64,000 nt of DNA from Macrothele yani (GCA_039090855.1 CM076997.1:162904709-162968708); one strand, 5' to 3'. Counted from the stretch's first letter, positions 42,839 through 55,246 are shown. Notes: a model not told the origin generated them from the letters alone. A program made the numbers and translations.

Positions 42839-45800
42839 TCATCATCATCGTCATTGTCAACCATTATCAATCCACTGCTGGACGAAGGTCTCCCCAAGTT
42901 ACCTCCACAACGGTCTGTCTTGTGCCAGTCTCCTCCAATTCACTGGCGCATACTTTCGAATTTTATCCACCCATCTCCCATGTGGTCTTCTTCAGGGTTT
43001 TTTCCTGTCCCTTGGAATCCAATCTAAAATTTCGGTTGTCCATCGATGGTCTGTCCTTTTGGCAGTATGTCCGGCCTATTGCAATTTTAGGGATTTAAAT
43101 CTGATCATGATGTCTTCCACTCTTGTCATTTTTCGGATCCACGAGTTCCGCTTCTTATTTCTCCTGGTCACACCAAGCATGCACCTCTTCATGCTTCTTT
43201 GAGTTGTCTGCAGCCTTTGTATGTCTCTTTCAGTTAAGGTCCGCGTCTATGCACCATACGTAAGCACTGGAAGGATGCATTGAACAAACACTTTTCTTTT
43301 AAGACATAATGCCATATTGCTCTTGAAAATTATACTGTTTCTTATAAAAGCTCTCCAGGCAAGTTTTGTACGCCGATTAATTTCTTCATCAATGTGACCC
43401 TCACTTGATATCTGCTGTCCAAGATAAACGTACGTGTCTGTTATCTCCAGCTTTTCTCCATCAATCGATAAATCTTCATTTCTTGTAAAAGCGTTGAACA
43501 TCACTTTTGTCGTCTGAAAGTTCATTTTTAATCCCAGTTCATTACTCTTGTCAGCAAGTTCCTGGATCATACTCTGAGAAGCTCTGATGGGGTAGTTGCA
43601 AAAATGACTACGTCATCAGCAAAACGTAGGTGGGTTAAATAATCTCCATTAATCTTTATCACTTTGTTTTTCCAGTTCAGTGATTGAAAGACATTTTCCA
43701 ATGTGGATTTAAAGAGCGTCGGAGATATGGCGTCACCTTGTCTCACTCCCTTTCCAATTTTTATGTGTGTTGTGTTTTCAAACAGCTAAATCTTTGCACT
43801 TGAATTTTCATAGATGTCATTAATAATATTAATGTGTGCCTCTTCAATACGGCAGGATTTCAGAGCCATTCTAACTGCTGATGGTTTCACCGAATCAAAG
43901 GCTTTTTCATAATCGATAAAAGCCATGCACATTGGAAGTTCATATTATCTCGCTCTTTCAATTAGTTCTCTCAGTACGTGGATATAACCTATAGTGCTGT
44001 AGCCACTCCTGTATCCAGCTTGTTCTTTCGGTTGAGCCATGACCAGTACTACCTTCAAGCGGTGTGAACGAACTTTAGTGAATATTTTATAAACCACTGA
44101 TAAGGGGCTGATAGGTCTGTAGTTACTGAGATCCTCAATGTCAACTTTTGTATGTAGCTGTATCATTGTAGCGTTGTTCCAATCCTCAGGAATCTTCCCT
44201 TCATTAAGGCATAGAGGGACAATTTGGGCGAGTACTGTTTCGATTTCTCCACTTGCTTCTTGTACGATGTCTACAGAAATCCCATCTTCTCCTGGAGCTT
44301 TTCCCCGCTTCATGTTCTTGATTGCATGTGCAACTTCTGCTGGGAAGACTGGAAGAACTCTGGTACTGGTACCTTTCATGATGTCTGGAGTACATGTATC
44401 ATCCCTGTCATATAATTTGGAGTAGAAATCTTTCACTCTTGTCAAAATTTCACCTCTATTCCTTGTTACAGAACCATCTTCTTTTCTCAGTGCCATAATC
44501 TGTTTTCTTCCCTTACTGAGATTTCCCTTTGCTATCTTTAGGCTTTGGTTGTTTTCAATTGCTTTCCTCACTAGTTCACAGTTGAATTTCCTTACGTCTT
44601 CAGTCATACCTTTTCGTACTGTCTTGCATAGCTCTATATATTCCACTTTGGAAGTCACATCTTCTTTAGTTGTCCTCATCTCTTTTTTTTTGCATCAACA
44701 TTTTGGTTTGTCCTGATAATTTGTTCACATGCAACTTGTTCTTATATCCAGCTAATTTTGCTGCTGTTTCCCTAAGAGCTTTGGTTACTTTTCTGTTAAC
44801 TTCAGAAATATCCACTTCTTCTGATGTTAGGCCTTCTAAAGCAGAGAATCTGTTCTTCAGTTCCAACTTGAAGGTATTATGGTGTTTTTTAAGGTTGGTT
44901 ATTTTTCAATACATTTTGTTTGTCTTATGAGCTTGCCACATTCAAGTTTAGTGTTGAGGTGCATCTTACATCTCACCAATTTATGGTCACTACCTGTGTT
45001 GAACTTGTTTAGCAGTCTTCTATGACAAATGTTTTGTTACACATTATAAAATCAATTTCACTTGCCGTCCCATTTGGATGTCTTCATGTCCATTTCCTGT
45101 GTGGCTTTTTCTTGAAAATAAAAAGGAGTTCAAGATGAAAAACCCTTCTGCCTCTGCAAACTCAACGAGAGTATTCCCACGCTGGTTTCTGTTGCCGTGA
45201 TCGAATGTACCTACTGAAGTTTCATTCTGTTGCCTTTGCCCTATTTTTGCATTGAAATCTCCCATAATTACCTTCAAGTGCTGCTTACCTTTATTATTTA
45301 GATGACGAATTTCCTCATAAAATTCTTCAATTTCTTCTTCCGGATGACTTGTGATGGGTACATAAGTTTGAATAATCTGAGCCTTGTACCTTCTCTAGAG
45401 TTGGATAACGAGTTGTGCAGCTCTGTCAGATGAACTTTCAACTTCTACAACTTCATCCTTCAGTTTCTTGTTTATTATAAATCCAACAACATTAGTTCTG
45501 CTAGTATCTGTCCCACGATAGTAGATGAGATGCCCACTTTTACCTCATTTAGCCCGACGATGTCCCACTTGATCCTTTGTAGTTCCTCTTCAAATTCAAG
45601 AAGCCTTGAATCAGAAGATAGGGAGCGTCCATTAAACGTAGCCAAGGTCAGCATCAGATGGCAGCCTAGTCCGGGCCTCCGGGGATTCTTAGCACCCTCA
45701 GCCTTCATGTCGCACTGGCCGCTGCCTTGGCTAGGTACATTCCAGCTGCCGGAGACTGAGGGCCAAGATTTAAGTTGTGGAGTCATTTTGGAGGGGTTTG

Positions 45801-45890
45801 GCCATAACTCACCACGCTGGCCAAGCGGGTTGGTGAGTGTGGGATAGCATTTCCTATAATCCCGATGGTATAGTTATACCGCTATTTGCG
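42839..45890 (-). mobile_element. near full-length RTE-like non-LTR retrotransposon (copy A)
   Basis: About 3.05 kb on the minus strand, 3' end at 42839 with a (GAT)n-type tail (atcatcatcatcgtcattg on the plus strand) as is usual for RTE. The 5' part codes an AP-endonuclease, the 3' part a reverse transcriptase. The element abuts TA-rich DNA on both sides, so target-site duplications cannot be read. A second copy with the same 3' end is at 48912-50480 on the plus strand and an older one at 60378-62310. Confidence 0.9.
42845..45786 (-). pseudogene. RTE endonuclease-reverse transcriptase, broken frame
   Basis: Endonuclease: start about 45786, LATFNGRSLSSDSRL then WDIVGLNEVKVG (catalytic E block), QTYVPITSHPEEEIEEFYEE, KVIMGDFNAKIGQ (GDFNAK), RNQRGNTLVEFAE. 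Linker: KNRFSALEGLTSEEVD. RT: KRGKAPGEDGISVDIV, PEDWNNATMIQLH, LSNYRPISPLSVVYKIFTKV, EQAGYRSGYSTI, then past a stop at 43945 MCMAFIDYEKAFDSV, KIGKGVRQGDAISPTLF, LRFADDVVIFATTP (catalytic FADD, about 43640-43600), TYVYLGQQISSEGHID, and the thumb-like tail. Several stops and frameshifts lie in the final third, so it is inactive. Confidence 0.9.
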
Positions 45891-46125
45891 GTCGATATAT
45901 ATATATATTATAAAAATATTTTATAATAATATATTATAATAATATATTATAAAAATATTTTATAATATATTATAAAAATATTTTATAATAATATATTATA
46001 AAAATATTTTATAATAATATATTATAAAATATTTTATAATAATATATTATAAAAATATTTTATAATAATATATTATAAAAATATTTTATAAAAATATTTT
46101 ATAATATCTTATTATAAAAATAAAT
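45891..46125. repeat. TA-rich ~22-26-bp tandem repeat
   Basis: Repeated 'tattataaaaatattttata' units from 45907 to 46110 after a short (TA)n. It separates the 5' end of RTE copy A from the modular array. Confidence 0.9.
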
Positions 46126-46229
46126 AGCACAGTTCTTGTATTCTTGTTGATCGTCGGTCTAGTGTTTGGTTTTCGTTTGTAGCTTCGAAATCTTTGTTCT
46201 ACCGGTAAGCCTTTTTTAGCACATCTTTT

Positions 46230-48520
46230 GTAAAAAGATCGTGCTTATGTTATCGGTTTGTCCGTCCTTCCGTACGCCTGTACCCACGATATCTCTGCAA
46301 CTATTAGTCCGATTTGAAAAATTCTTTTTGCATTGTGAAACTTGAAATATGCGAATGATGATACTTTATTTCCTTTATTTTTTTACGATGTGCAATTTAG
46401 CCGCTAGAGGGCGTAAGTGCAGATGATGTCAAATTCAAAAATACGTTTTAATCCACATACTTGCTTCTAAACATCCGATTGAAAAAATATTTTATCTTTC
46501 CGATTCCATTTATGTCGAAGAGTATTTTAGATATAGTTCTTTTTTAAATTACGCATAGATTTTCCGCTAGGGGGAGTAAAAGTAAATTACATTTTCCCCG
46601 ATAACTCTTCTTCTAAAACTCCGATTTGAAAAATGTTTTCTTCAGCGGATACACCTCCTGATGTAAATTCTTTTGCATATAATTTCAAATATTTGGTAAA
46701 GAATACATTGGCCACCAAGGAGCGTAAGTGTTAATTTGTGCTTCTGATATATTTACCATAAATCTGAGCTTCTAAAATATCGATTGAAAAAATTCTTTCG
46801 TAGACTGATGCCACTCACATCGATAAACATTTTCGGAATATTTTCTTTTAAAATATTCCACATTTTCTCCTCCAGTGGGCGTATATGTATATCTTATTTT
46901 CGTAAGCAGTTCTCCACTTCCAGATGTCCGATTTGAAAAATTCCTTCTTTGTTAGATAGTGTTTTCAGTGAGACATGTTTTTCATGTAATTTGAATATTT
47001 TCATGTAATTTATAGACTTGCCGCTAGGGGGCGTAAATGTAAATTGCTTTCTCCCCTATATTTCTGCTTCTAAATCTCCGATTTGAAAAATTCTTTCTGC
47101 ACCGGATACAGCTCCTAATGGGAAATCGTTTGCACATAATTTCTAATTTTTGTTAAAAATTGGTTTGGCCAACAGCGGGCGTAAATCTTAATTTCCGCTT
47201 CTGATGTATTTGTAGCAAAATGTAAGCTTCCAAATTCTCGATTGCTAAAAACGTCGTTTGTAGACCGATAGTACTCATGTCGACAAACCTTTTAGAAACA
47301 TTTTCTTCTTAAAATAGTGCATTTTATTTACGCCAGGGGGCGTAGACATATATCCTATTTTTGCCAATATCTCTACTTCTAGGAATCCAATTTGAAAAAT
47401 TCCTTCTTTGTTGGATAGTGTTTCTAGTGTGACATGTTTTTCATATAATTTCAAAATTTTCAAGTAATTCATAGACTTTCCGCTAGGGGCGTAGAGGTAA
47501 ATTGGGTTTCCCCCTATATCTGTGATTCTAAATCTCCGATAAAAATAAATTCTTTCTGCATTGGATGCAGCTCCTGATGGGAAATGTTTTGCGCATAATT
47601 TCTAATTTTTGTAAAAAATGGTTTGACCACCAAGTGGCGAAAGTCTTCTTTTCCGCTTCTGGTGTATTTATAGCAAAATATGAGCATCTAAAATATCGAT
47701 TGAAAGAAAAGTCGTTTGTTGACCGATACTACTGATGTCGACAATCCTTTTAGGAACATTTTGTTCTTGAAATAATGCCTGGTTTCTACGCCAGGGGGCG
47801 TAGATGTATATCTTATTTTTGTCAATATCTCTACTTCTAGGATTCCGACTTGGAAAATTCCTTCTTTGTTGGATAGTGCTTCCGATGCGAAATGCTTTTC
47901 CTAAAAATTCAAAATTTTCAAGTAAATCATACACTTTCCGCTTGGGGGGCACAAATTCAAATTTCGTTTTCTGCGTTATTTCTGCTTCTAAAACTCCGAT
48001 TTGAAAAATTCTTCGTGTATCGCATGCAAGACCTGATGAAAAATATTTTTCACATAATTTCTTATATTTGGTAAAGAATGGTTGGCCGCCAGGGGACATA
48101 AGTGTTAATATCTGCTTCTGATGTATTTGTAGCAAAATCTGTGCTCCTGAAAACTCGACTAAATTTTTTTTTTCTTGGACCGATACCGCTCATATGGAAA
48201 ATCTTTCTGAGAATACTTTCTTCCTAAAATAATGCATGGTTTTCCCACAAGGGGACGTAAAGTCAAGTCTTATTTTTGTCGATATCTCCGTTTCTAAGAC
48301 CCCGATTTGAAAAATTATTTCTGTGTTGGAGAGCATTTCCGATGCGAAATGTTTCTCATATAAATTCATGTTTTTCTTAACACACAAGTCTGCAACCAGA
48401 GGGCGTAAGCTCACGATTCCGTTTACAGCGATATCTGAGGGATTAAAAACCCGATTGAAAAACTTCTTTCTTTCGTCAGATACTATTGTTTTCCATGCCG
48501 GTTCCATTGACATTGAATAG
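46230..48520. repeat. array of ~14 modules of ~150 bp with ~458-bp higher-order period
   Basis: Each module has a gggcgtaa-type box, a (t)ctgcttctaaaactccgat-type box followed by 'ttgaaaaattctttc', then a 'gatg.gaaat.tttt' segment. The boxes fall near 46408, 46568, 46718, 46872, 47022, 47170, 47332, 47484, 47632, 47791, 47942, 48087, 48246 and 48396. The 'cgccagggggcgtag' type recurs at 46872, 47332, 47791 and 48246 (every third module). The left end carries 'gtccgtccttccgtacgcct' then 'cacgatatctctgcaac'. Minus-strand ORFs run across modules, but I see no established protein. Confidence 0.85.
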
Positions 48521-48620
48521 CTTTGATAAATTTAATTTGCCTCAGAACGGATTCAAAAGACGTGCTTATTACACCCGAAAATTCAGTGTCATCTTTCTTG
48601 TTATTTTTGTTTACGTTATT
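48195..48620. repeat. right end of the modular repeat, shared with 59303-59712
   Basis: The last two and a half modules plus about 200 bp beyond them (including 'ccatgccggttccattgaca' and 'cctcagaacggattcaaaag') recur at 59303-59712 with high identity and the same right limit near 'gtcatctttcttg'. This defines a dispersed element with a fixed right end. Confidence 0.85.
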
Positions 48621-48859
48621 GCATTATGATATCTTAGGTCTGTTTTGTTTTGGTCTGGTGACCTTGAGAGCATGGCCAACAGCTAATTTTGGCTCTCCTT
48701 GTAGGTTTTTGGTACTAGAAAGGCCACTCCCGCAGGCTGATACTCTCCTGACGACGGCAACTGGTTTTTGTTTATATATTTTTTTTGCTTTTTAATTATG
48801 AATTCAATTTCGTATTTTTTATAAATTTTTCTATAAAATTTATTACATTTCTTAAATAT

Positions 48860-48911
<52 letters not shown>
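48621..48911. other. spacer ending in CT and TA microsatellites
   Basis: Unassigned DNA, then (TC)n at 48863-48892 and (TA)n at 48893-48911 directly before RTE copy B. Confidence 0.7.
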
Positions 48912-50480
48912 GTTCTGTAACAAGAAATAGAGGCGAAATTTTGACAAGAGTGAAAGATTTCTACTCCAAATTATATGGAAGGGATGATACATGCACTCCA
49001 GACATCATGAAAGATACCAGTACCAGAGTTCCTCCTGTCCTTACAGCAGAAGTTGCACATGCAATCAAGAACATGAAGCGGGGAAAAGCTCCAGGAGAAG
49101 ATGGAATTACTGTAGACATCATACAAGAAGCAAGTGGAGAAATCGAAACAGTACTCGCCCAAATTTTCACTCGATGCCTTAATGAAGGGAAAATTCCTGA
49201 GGATTGGAACAACGCTACAATGATCTTGCTACATAAAAAAGGTGACATTGAGGATCTCAGGAACTACAGACCTATCAGCCTCCTATCAGTGGTTTATAAA
49301 ATATTCACTAAAGTTCTTTCACACCGCTTGAAGGTGACACTGGACATCGCTCAACCAAGAGAACAGGCTGGATTCAGGAGTGGCTACAGCACAATAGATC
49401 ATATCCACGTACTGAGAGAACTAATTGAAAGAGCGAGGGAATATGAGCTTCCATTGTGCATGGCTTTTATCGATTATGAAAAAGCCTTTGATTCGGTGAA
49501 ACCATCAGCAGTTGCAATGGCTCTGAAATCCTGCGGTATTGAAGATGCATACATTAATATTATTAATAACATCTATGAAAATGCAAGTGCAAAGATTCGG
49601 CTGTTTGAAAATACAACACACATAAAAATTGGAAAAGGAGTGAGACAAGGTGACACCATATCTCCGAAGCTTTTTAATGCCTAACCCACCTTCGTTTTGC
49701 TGATGACATAGTCATTTTTGCAACTACCCCATCAGGGCTACAGAGTATGATCCAGGAACTTGCTGACAAGAGTAAAGAAGTGGGTTTAAAAATGAACTTT
49801 CAGAAGACAAAAGTGATGTACAATGCTTTTACAAGAAATGAAGATTTGTCGATCGATGGAGAAAAGCTGGAGATAACAGACACGTACGTTTATCTTGGAC
49901 AGCAGATATCAAGTGAGGGTCACATTGGTGAAGAAATTAATCGGCGTACAAAACTTGCCTGGAGAGCTTTTGGAAGAAACAGCATAATTTTCAAGAGCAA
50001 TATGCCATTATGTTTTAAAAGAAAAGTGTTTGATCAATGCATCCTTCCAGTGCTTACGTATGGTGCAGAGACGTTGACCTTAGCTAAAAGGGACATACAA
50101 AGGCTGCAGACAACTCAAAGTAGCATGGAAAGGTGCATGCTTGGTGTAACCAGGAGAGATAAGAAGAGGAACACGTGGATCCGAAAAATGACAAGAGTGG
50201 AAGACATCATGATCAGAGTTAAATCCCTGAAATGGCAATGGGCTGGACATACTGCCAGAAGAACAGACCATCGATGGACAGCCGAAATTTTAGATTGGAT
50301 TCCAAAGGACAGGAAAAGACCCAGAAGAAGACCACATGGAAGATGGGTGGATGAAATTCGTAAATATGCGGGAGTGACATGGAGGAGACTGGCACAAGAC
50401 AGACCGTTGTGGAGGAAACTTGGGGAGACCTTCGTCCAGCAGTGGATTGATAATGGTTGACAATGATGATGATGATGATA
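48912..50480 (+). mobile_element. 5'-truncated RTE-like element (copy B)
   Basis: Begins in the RT region (SSVTRNRGEILTRVKDFYSK) directly after a (TA)n tract and runs to the same 3' end and (GAT)n tail as copy A. The endonuclease half is missing. Copy B is similar to copy A throughout but is better preserved, so it is probably the younger insertion. Confidence 0.93.
48921..50460 (+). pseudogene. RTE reverse transcriptase, two frames with a deletion at the active site
   Basis: First frame to 49684: KRGKAPGEDGITVDII, PEDWNNATMILLHKKGD, LRNYRPISLLSVVYKIFTKV, EQAGFRSGYSTIDHIHVL, LCMAFIDYEKAFDSVK (first catalytic D), KIGKGVRQGDTISPKLF, stop. Second frame 49690-50460: LRFADDIVIFATTP (catalytic DD), KVGLKMNFQKTK-like thumb, TYVYLGQQISSEGHIGE, LTYGAETLTLAKRD, the RRD..R.TWIRKMT region and RKRPRRRPHGRWVDEIRK near the end. 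Relative to copy A about 80 bp is missing between ISPKLF and LRFADD, which shifts the frame. Confidence 0.93.
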
Positions 50481-50689
50481 TATAAATATATTATATTTTT
50501 ATTAAATATATATTATAAATACTGTATATTAAAAATATTGGTGACTGCTTCTAATAATAAATAATATTTATTGTAAAAATATAAAACATAGTGAAAAAAA
50601 AATTTAAAAATTATAACATAAAAAATTGTAAAACATAATGATTGATTCAACGTCTTTGAATCAAAGCAGATCCCACCAACGTGATGATT

Positions 50690-50800
50690 TGTAACTTCTA
50701 TTTTTGTGGACACCATAAAAATTAGTGACACTCAGGATATGTCCACTATCATGGAGACTGTTGTCCCAGAGTCACCAGCTAGCCGACCACCAATAATTAG
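50690..50800 (-). pseudogene. 5' scrap of a Tc1-like element
   Basis: Minus-strand MVSTKIEVTNHHVGG and adjacent bases match the start of the Tc1-like pseudogene at 42409-42300 (shared 'cttctatttttgtggacacc' and 'gagactgttgtc'). Nothing further of the transposase remains. Confidence 0.65.
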
Positions 50801-51021
50801 CCCGGTTTCGAAGTCCGTTTAGTCGTTTTTTTCGTCGTCACAGTGAAAAAATAATTTTGCAACAAGACACTTAAATGCACTTAAACAGGGCCTTGAGGTT
50901 CTTAACAAAGCTATTACAACCAAAAAGTAGTGGATACCTTTGCGTATTGCGACATACGCGGCTGCATTAAAAGTCACGTCTCTGAACGTGGTGTTTACAT
51001 CATTATGTCCAACCTTTGTAT

Positions 51022-51026
<5 letters not shown>

Positions 51027-51054
<28 letters not shown>
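51027..51054. repeat. (TG)n microsatellite
   Basis: Fourteen uninterrupted TG dinucleotides. Confidence 0.95.
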
Positions 51055-51056
<2 letters not shown>

Positions 51057-51059
51057 CCT

Positions 51060-52010
51060 CCCGTTGTTATAAGCTACTTGCAAATGTTTCTTGAGACGGC
51101 CGTATTCGTCTTTCCTGATTTCAATTCTTGCACGACTCCACTGCTAACCTAGAATCCCCGACTTTTTTTTTCTGACCGCGCTTTTGACCAAGCAGAAATC
51201 TTTCGCTCTGAATTCTCAGCACAAAATCTTAATTTGACGTCACGGTCGTTTAAACCAAGTTGAAGTTTTCTGCCTTTTTTTTTTTTTACAAATGCACTGA
51301 TCAAAAAACAGGACCCTTCGTATGCAAATCGCCATTGCAAAGCGGGACTCTGTTAAACTAGGCTTTGAAAATTAGTTTTGTAAAGCAGAAAGCATATTAC
51401 AACCTACAAATGAATCCAATTTGGAAAAGCTGGGAACAACATGTTTTTCATGATGCTTTTTCAACAAAAATAAGCAAGAAAGAAGACATGGAATATACTC
51501 TATAATGAGCCCATCTTTTAAATCCATTCCTCCGCGAAACGAAATATTTCAAAGGAGGTTTTTATAAAACTTAAAGATTTATCTAAAAGAGGTACGCTTA
51601 CATCACCTAGGAAAAAACTCGTACATTTTAAAATACACAAACCGAGCGGGGTTATTAATAGAAACCTATTATAAAAAAGAAATATCGACTCGCCTAAAAT
51701 AAGGGCGTTCTGTGCTGTAATCATTTGATCTATTCCTCTACATCCACAAAGTACTCGTAAAGTGAGAAAGACTACATTGATATGTTTACCTTTGAAGTAT
51801 GGAGATTTACGCTACTTGTTGAGGACTAAAGATTAAGTTTGACATGTTGCTAGCAATAGCTGCGAACAATGAATTACCTTCCACATTTGTGCTTCTATTA
51901 TTATAGAACTAAATATCAAATCATAGTAGCACAAAGTTGAACGTAATTCAATAAAATATAAGTACCGCTCCTAGCTCATTCACTAGGATTGTTTAATCTA
52001 AATACATGGT
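51060..52010. other. unassigned DNA
   Basis: Short frames on the minus strand (51340-51149, 51724-51518) lack motifs. Poly-T runs at 51165 and 51280. I see nothing recognisable. Confidence 0.35.
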
Positions 52011-52014
52011 CCTA

Positions 52015-53303
52015 TCAGAATAATATGACCACCCCCGAAACCACAGTGTACTCGCACAGGAGCTCCAGGTACCACACACTTGCAATTTAACGTACGTCCA
52101 ACATTGAGCCACCGTCTTATTGGAATGCAATCCGTTGCCTCAGTGTTGGACCTACGTATAATTTCAAGTCTGTGCTGCCTGGGTCGTCACAGAGCTCATG
52201 TGACAAGGTCGACCACACGGAGATATAAGCTGACGGCCGGAACAGATGAGCCATAGTGCGTAACGTGAACAAAATGGGCCGAGGTAGTGATTTGACGGAC
52301 GTTCGAAAAGGAATGATCATCCGTCATCGCACCAATGGTGGAAGCATCTAAAAAACCACAGATTTCGTGGGCTGTTCGCAAAGTGCTGTAGTAAGGGTGT
52401 ACCGAGAATGGACCGCTAGCAGAACGAGTACCTCCTGACGTCATATCTGTGGAGCAACAAATGCTGTCGACTCGTAAGGGGCAATCGGCGCCCAAAACTG
52501 CAGCAAAAACCACGCAAATAAACGCTGGGGCACCCAGGGACGTGTCCCCTATAACACTACAGCGAACCCTATTACACATGTATCCTCAGAGTCGACGCTG
52601 TGTCACGTTGATCATGTTAATCCAGGTCCATCGGCAACGACACCTGTAGTTCGCATGGCACTACCACCATTAGTCAGTGGAAGAGTGAGAAAAGGTTACC
52701 TTCTCCAACGAATCGAGGTTTCTACTCCCCAGAAGTGACGTGCGGTGGAGGATACAGGGTCAGACACACGAGAACCAACACCGCACACGCCTGTCAGTAA
52801 AGTACAGGCCGGCAGTGGCAGTGTGCATTTCTGGGGGATGTCTTTCTGGTATGACATGGGACCACGTGTTCCACTGGATGGGTCCTTAACGCCAATGACT
52901 ACCTTTCAATCCTCGCTGACCACATACATCCCTTTATGTTGGGCGTTTACCATGGTGGTAATTGTGTCAACCAACAGGAGATTACGCCATGCCACCTTGC
53001 TAAGGGGGTGAGTGACTGGTTCGAGGAACTCGACAGCATTGCCTCTGTTCTCCCTTGGCTGTCCAAATAGCCCAACCTCAATTCCATATTTGTATCGACA
53101 GGTTCGTCGTGGCGACCCACAACCACGTCGTCTACGGGACCCCGTGGTTTGCTGCAGTCCGAACGGGCACAAACACCCGTTACGAACTGGCCCTCGGGCA
53201 ACCTTGCAGGATATAATTGCGTCCGTGCCACACCGTTCTGCTGCTGTCATACGAGCCAAATGGGGTTATTTCCATTATTAGGTAGGTGGTCATATTATTC
53301 TGA
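52015..53303 (+). mobile_element. full-length Tc1-like transposon, inactive
   Basis: Terminal inverted repeats TCAGAATAATATGACCACC at 52015 and its exact complement ending at 53303, each flanked by TA (52013-52014, 53304-53305). Length 1289 bp. One decayed transposase frame inside on the plus strand. Confidence 0.95.
52270..53280 (+). pseudogene. Tc1-like transposase pseudogene
   Basis: Starts near 52274 (MGRGSDLTDVRKGMIIRHRT), then after a stop TTDFVGCSQSAVVRVYREWT (HTH) and a linker to about 52600. Catalytic text is heavily degraded, with KVQAGSGSVHFWGMSFWYDM (52796-52860, the GGGSVM.WG block), a region around 52950-53000 where the second catalytic block would lie (not readable), and a P/R-rich C-terminal region with WGYFHY at the very end. 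Multiple stops. Classification rests mainly on the ends, the N-terminal HTH and the GSGSVHFWG block. Confidence 0.75.
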
Positions 53304-53305
53304 TA

Positions 53306-54515
53306 CGAATGTGTATACTTACATACACTTATATACCATAAATGAGTTACATAAAAAAATTCAATGCTTCCAAAGTATTTCGCTTAGGGAACGTCTCTCT
53401 TGGGTGTCCAGTAGTAATCAGCCTATATACTCGGACTGCATTTGCCATGGTAAACTTTTCCATGCTCGTTGTATCTTGATGAAATTGTTCGCCATTTTCG
53501 TCACTGAGAGCAACAAGTTTCTCACGAAAAAAATTTAAACGGAATTCCTGAAAATGGATTTTCAGAGACAATGCATTTCACAGCTTGATATGAATACAAG
53601 AGTTCACATACTAATTCGCGATCGTTTTCTGCCTTAGAACTTCCCAAAATGTTTTTATTACCGCATTGGAAATATTTCCAAGCTAAAAAATCTTTTCCTT
53701 ATTTGGTATCACTATTTTTCAAGACTTTTTCTTTTAAACATAGTACGGATCCCAAAAATGGCCATCTGGTAATTTCTCCAGATGTTTTCCACAAGAAGGA
53801 AATATATGTAAATATCCTGCTTACGAAAGCTGATATATTCCATCCTGACGAACATCTGACTGACAAACGTACTACAGATTCTGTGTATAACGAACATCGC
53901 ACTGATTAACGGCTGAAAAATATTTCTTTAAAATATCTCAGACACTCTGCTTGAATAGAAGTGAAGGTATCCTTTCTATAAAAAAACCGGCAAAGGGCCA
54001 TTTTCCAGAATGCTGCCAATTTCGAAATCAGTAGTAAATAATCAGAAACACAAAGTCTATCAGACATCGATTTTTTTAGAGGATATTTTTATTTGATTTC
54101 TAAGGTATTTTCTTGAACACAAAAGTATTCGCAATGTTTGGGATCATTTTAAGAGAGAGAGGGTAAGGCTTTGTTATCTATTATCGAAGGCACACATTCT
54201 TGACTGATATATCAATTGACAATGATATCAATTACGACATACTCCAGGGCAAGTTTGTTTCTAAGTGTTTTTGTTTATTCGCACGGTAATTATTAATATT
54301 TGTTACTACACTATTTCTTTCGGTTCATTGAGGCAGTAAGTAGTTTTGCGTACTGTGGTCAGTCTCTCAAGCTTACTTCTGAATACTTTGAAATGCATGA
54401 AGGCAATCAGCAATTTTGATGATCATCACCTTCTATGTCCATCTGAACGCTGTATCAGTCATGAACGCTGTATCTGTTTTTGTTACTCTTAGTTTCACAT
54501 CGAATTGGATGTTGG
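53306..54515. other. unassigned DNA
   Basis: The frame 53649-53909 (86 codons) and its opposite-strand shadow are unrecognised. No element ends. Confidence 0.35.
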
Positions 54516-54519
54516 ATCT

Positions 54520-54962
54520 AAAAACACCAGTGCCTATATAAATAGATTATCTTTCTCGGAAGTAATTCAACAGTAAAGTAATCTCATATCGAAAAGGATG
54601 TTTAATTTGCGAAAGGAAAAATCAGTTTCTCATCGTAACGGGTGTTTGGTTTGAACCTTCACCTAATCTTAGGTGGAAATCCTGTTGTGCTTAAAATTTT
54701 GAATTACTTTGATATCATAAAGTATGTTTAGTCTGAAAACAAACGTCCATTACTATAACATATATAGATTATCTTTCTGGGCGGTAACCGTAAATTAGTC
54801 TCATATCGAAAAGGGTGTTTAATCCACAAAACGAAGAATCAGTTTTGCATCGTAACGGGTGTTTGGTTTGAATCTTCACCTAGTCCTAGGTGGCAAAGCC
54901 TGTTGTGCTTAAAATTTTGAATTACTTTAATATCATAAAGTATGTTTAGCCTGAAAACAAAC
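54520..54962. repeat. ~220-bp tandem duplication
   Basis: Two copies, 54520-54740 and 54740-54960, share 'agattatctttct', 'catcgtaacgggtgtttggt', 'cttaaaattttgaattactt' and 'atcataaagtatgtttag' at a constant offset of about 219 bp, with scattered substitutions. No coding content. Confidence 0.85.
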
Positions 54963-55246
54963 TTGGGTTACTATCACATCATAACTTCAGCAGGTGAGTC
55001 GAAAGTTTTGCAGTATTTGCATAACTACCTGTGTTTAAACTAGTTCAAGTCGCGCACTGCAGTCAGTCGAAAGGTATATAAAGAGGTAGTCGTTGCTGTG
55101 AACAGCATTACATGTCGTCGTTCTGTCGTTCTGCCGGTCGTTTGCGACGTCTAAAAGATTAACAGCCACCACGGGCTAATTAGATAACTTCTGCTTTGCG
55201 AGTTTGAACTCGGGCCAACCGCTGCACAAAAACACGAAACATTTGT

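Noticed and set aside
47668..48135. 155-codon protein on the minus strand of the module array
   Set aside because: The frame follows the ~150-bp repeat and similar frames occur in neighbouring modules with stops; no domain. Kept only as a test in the findings.
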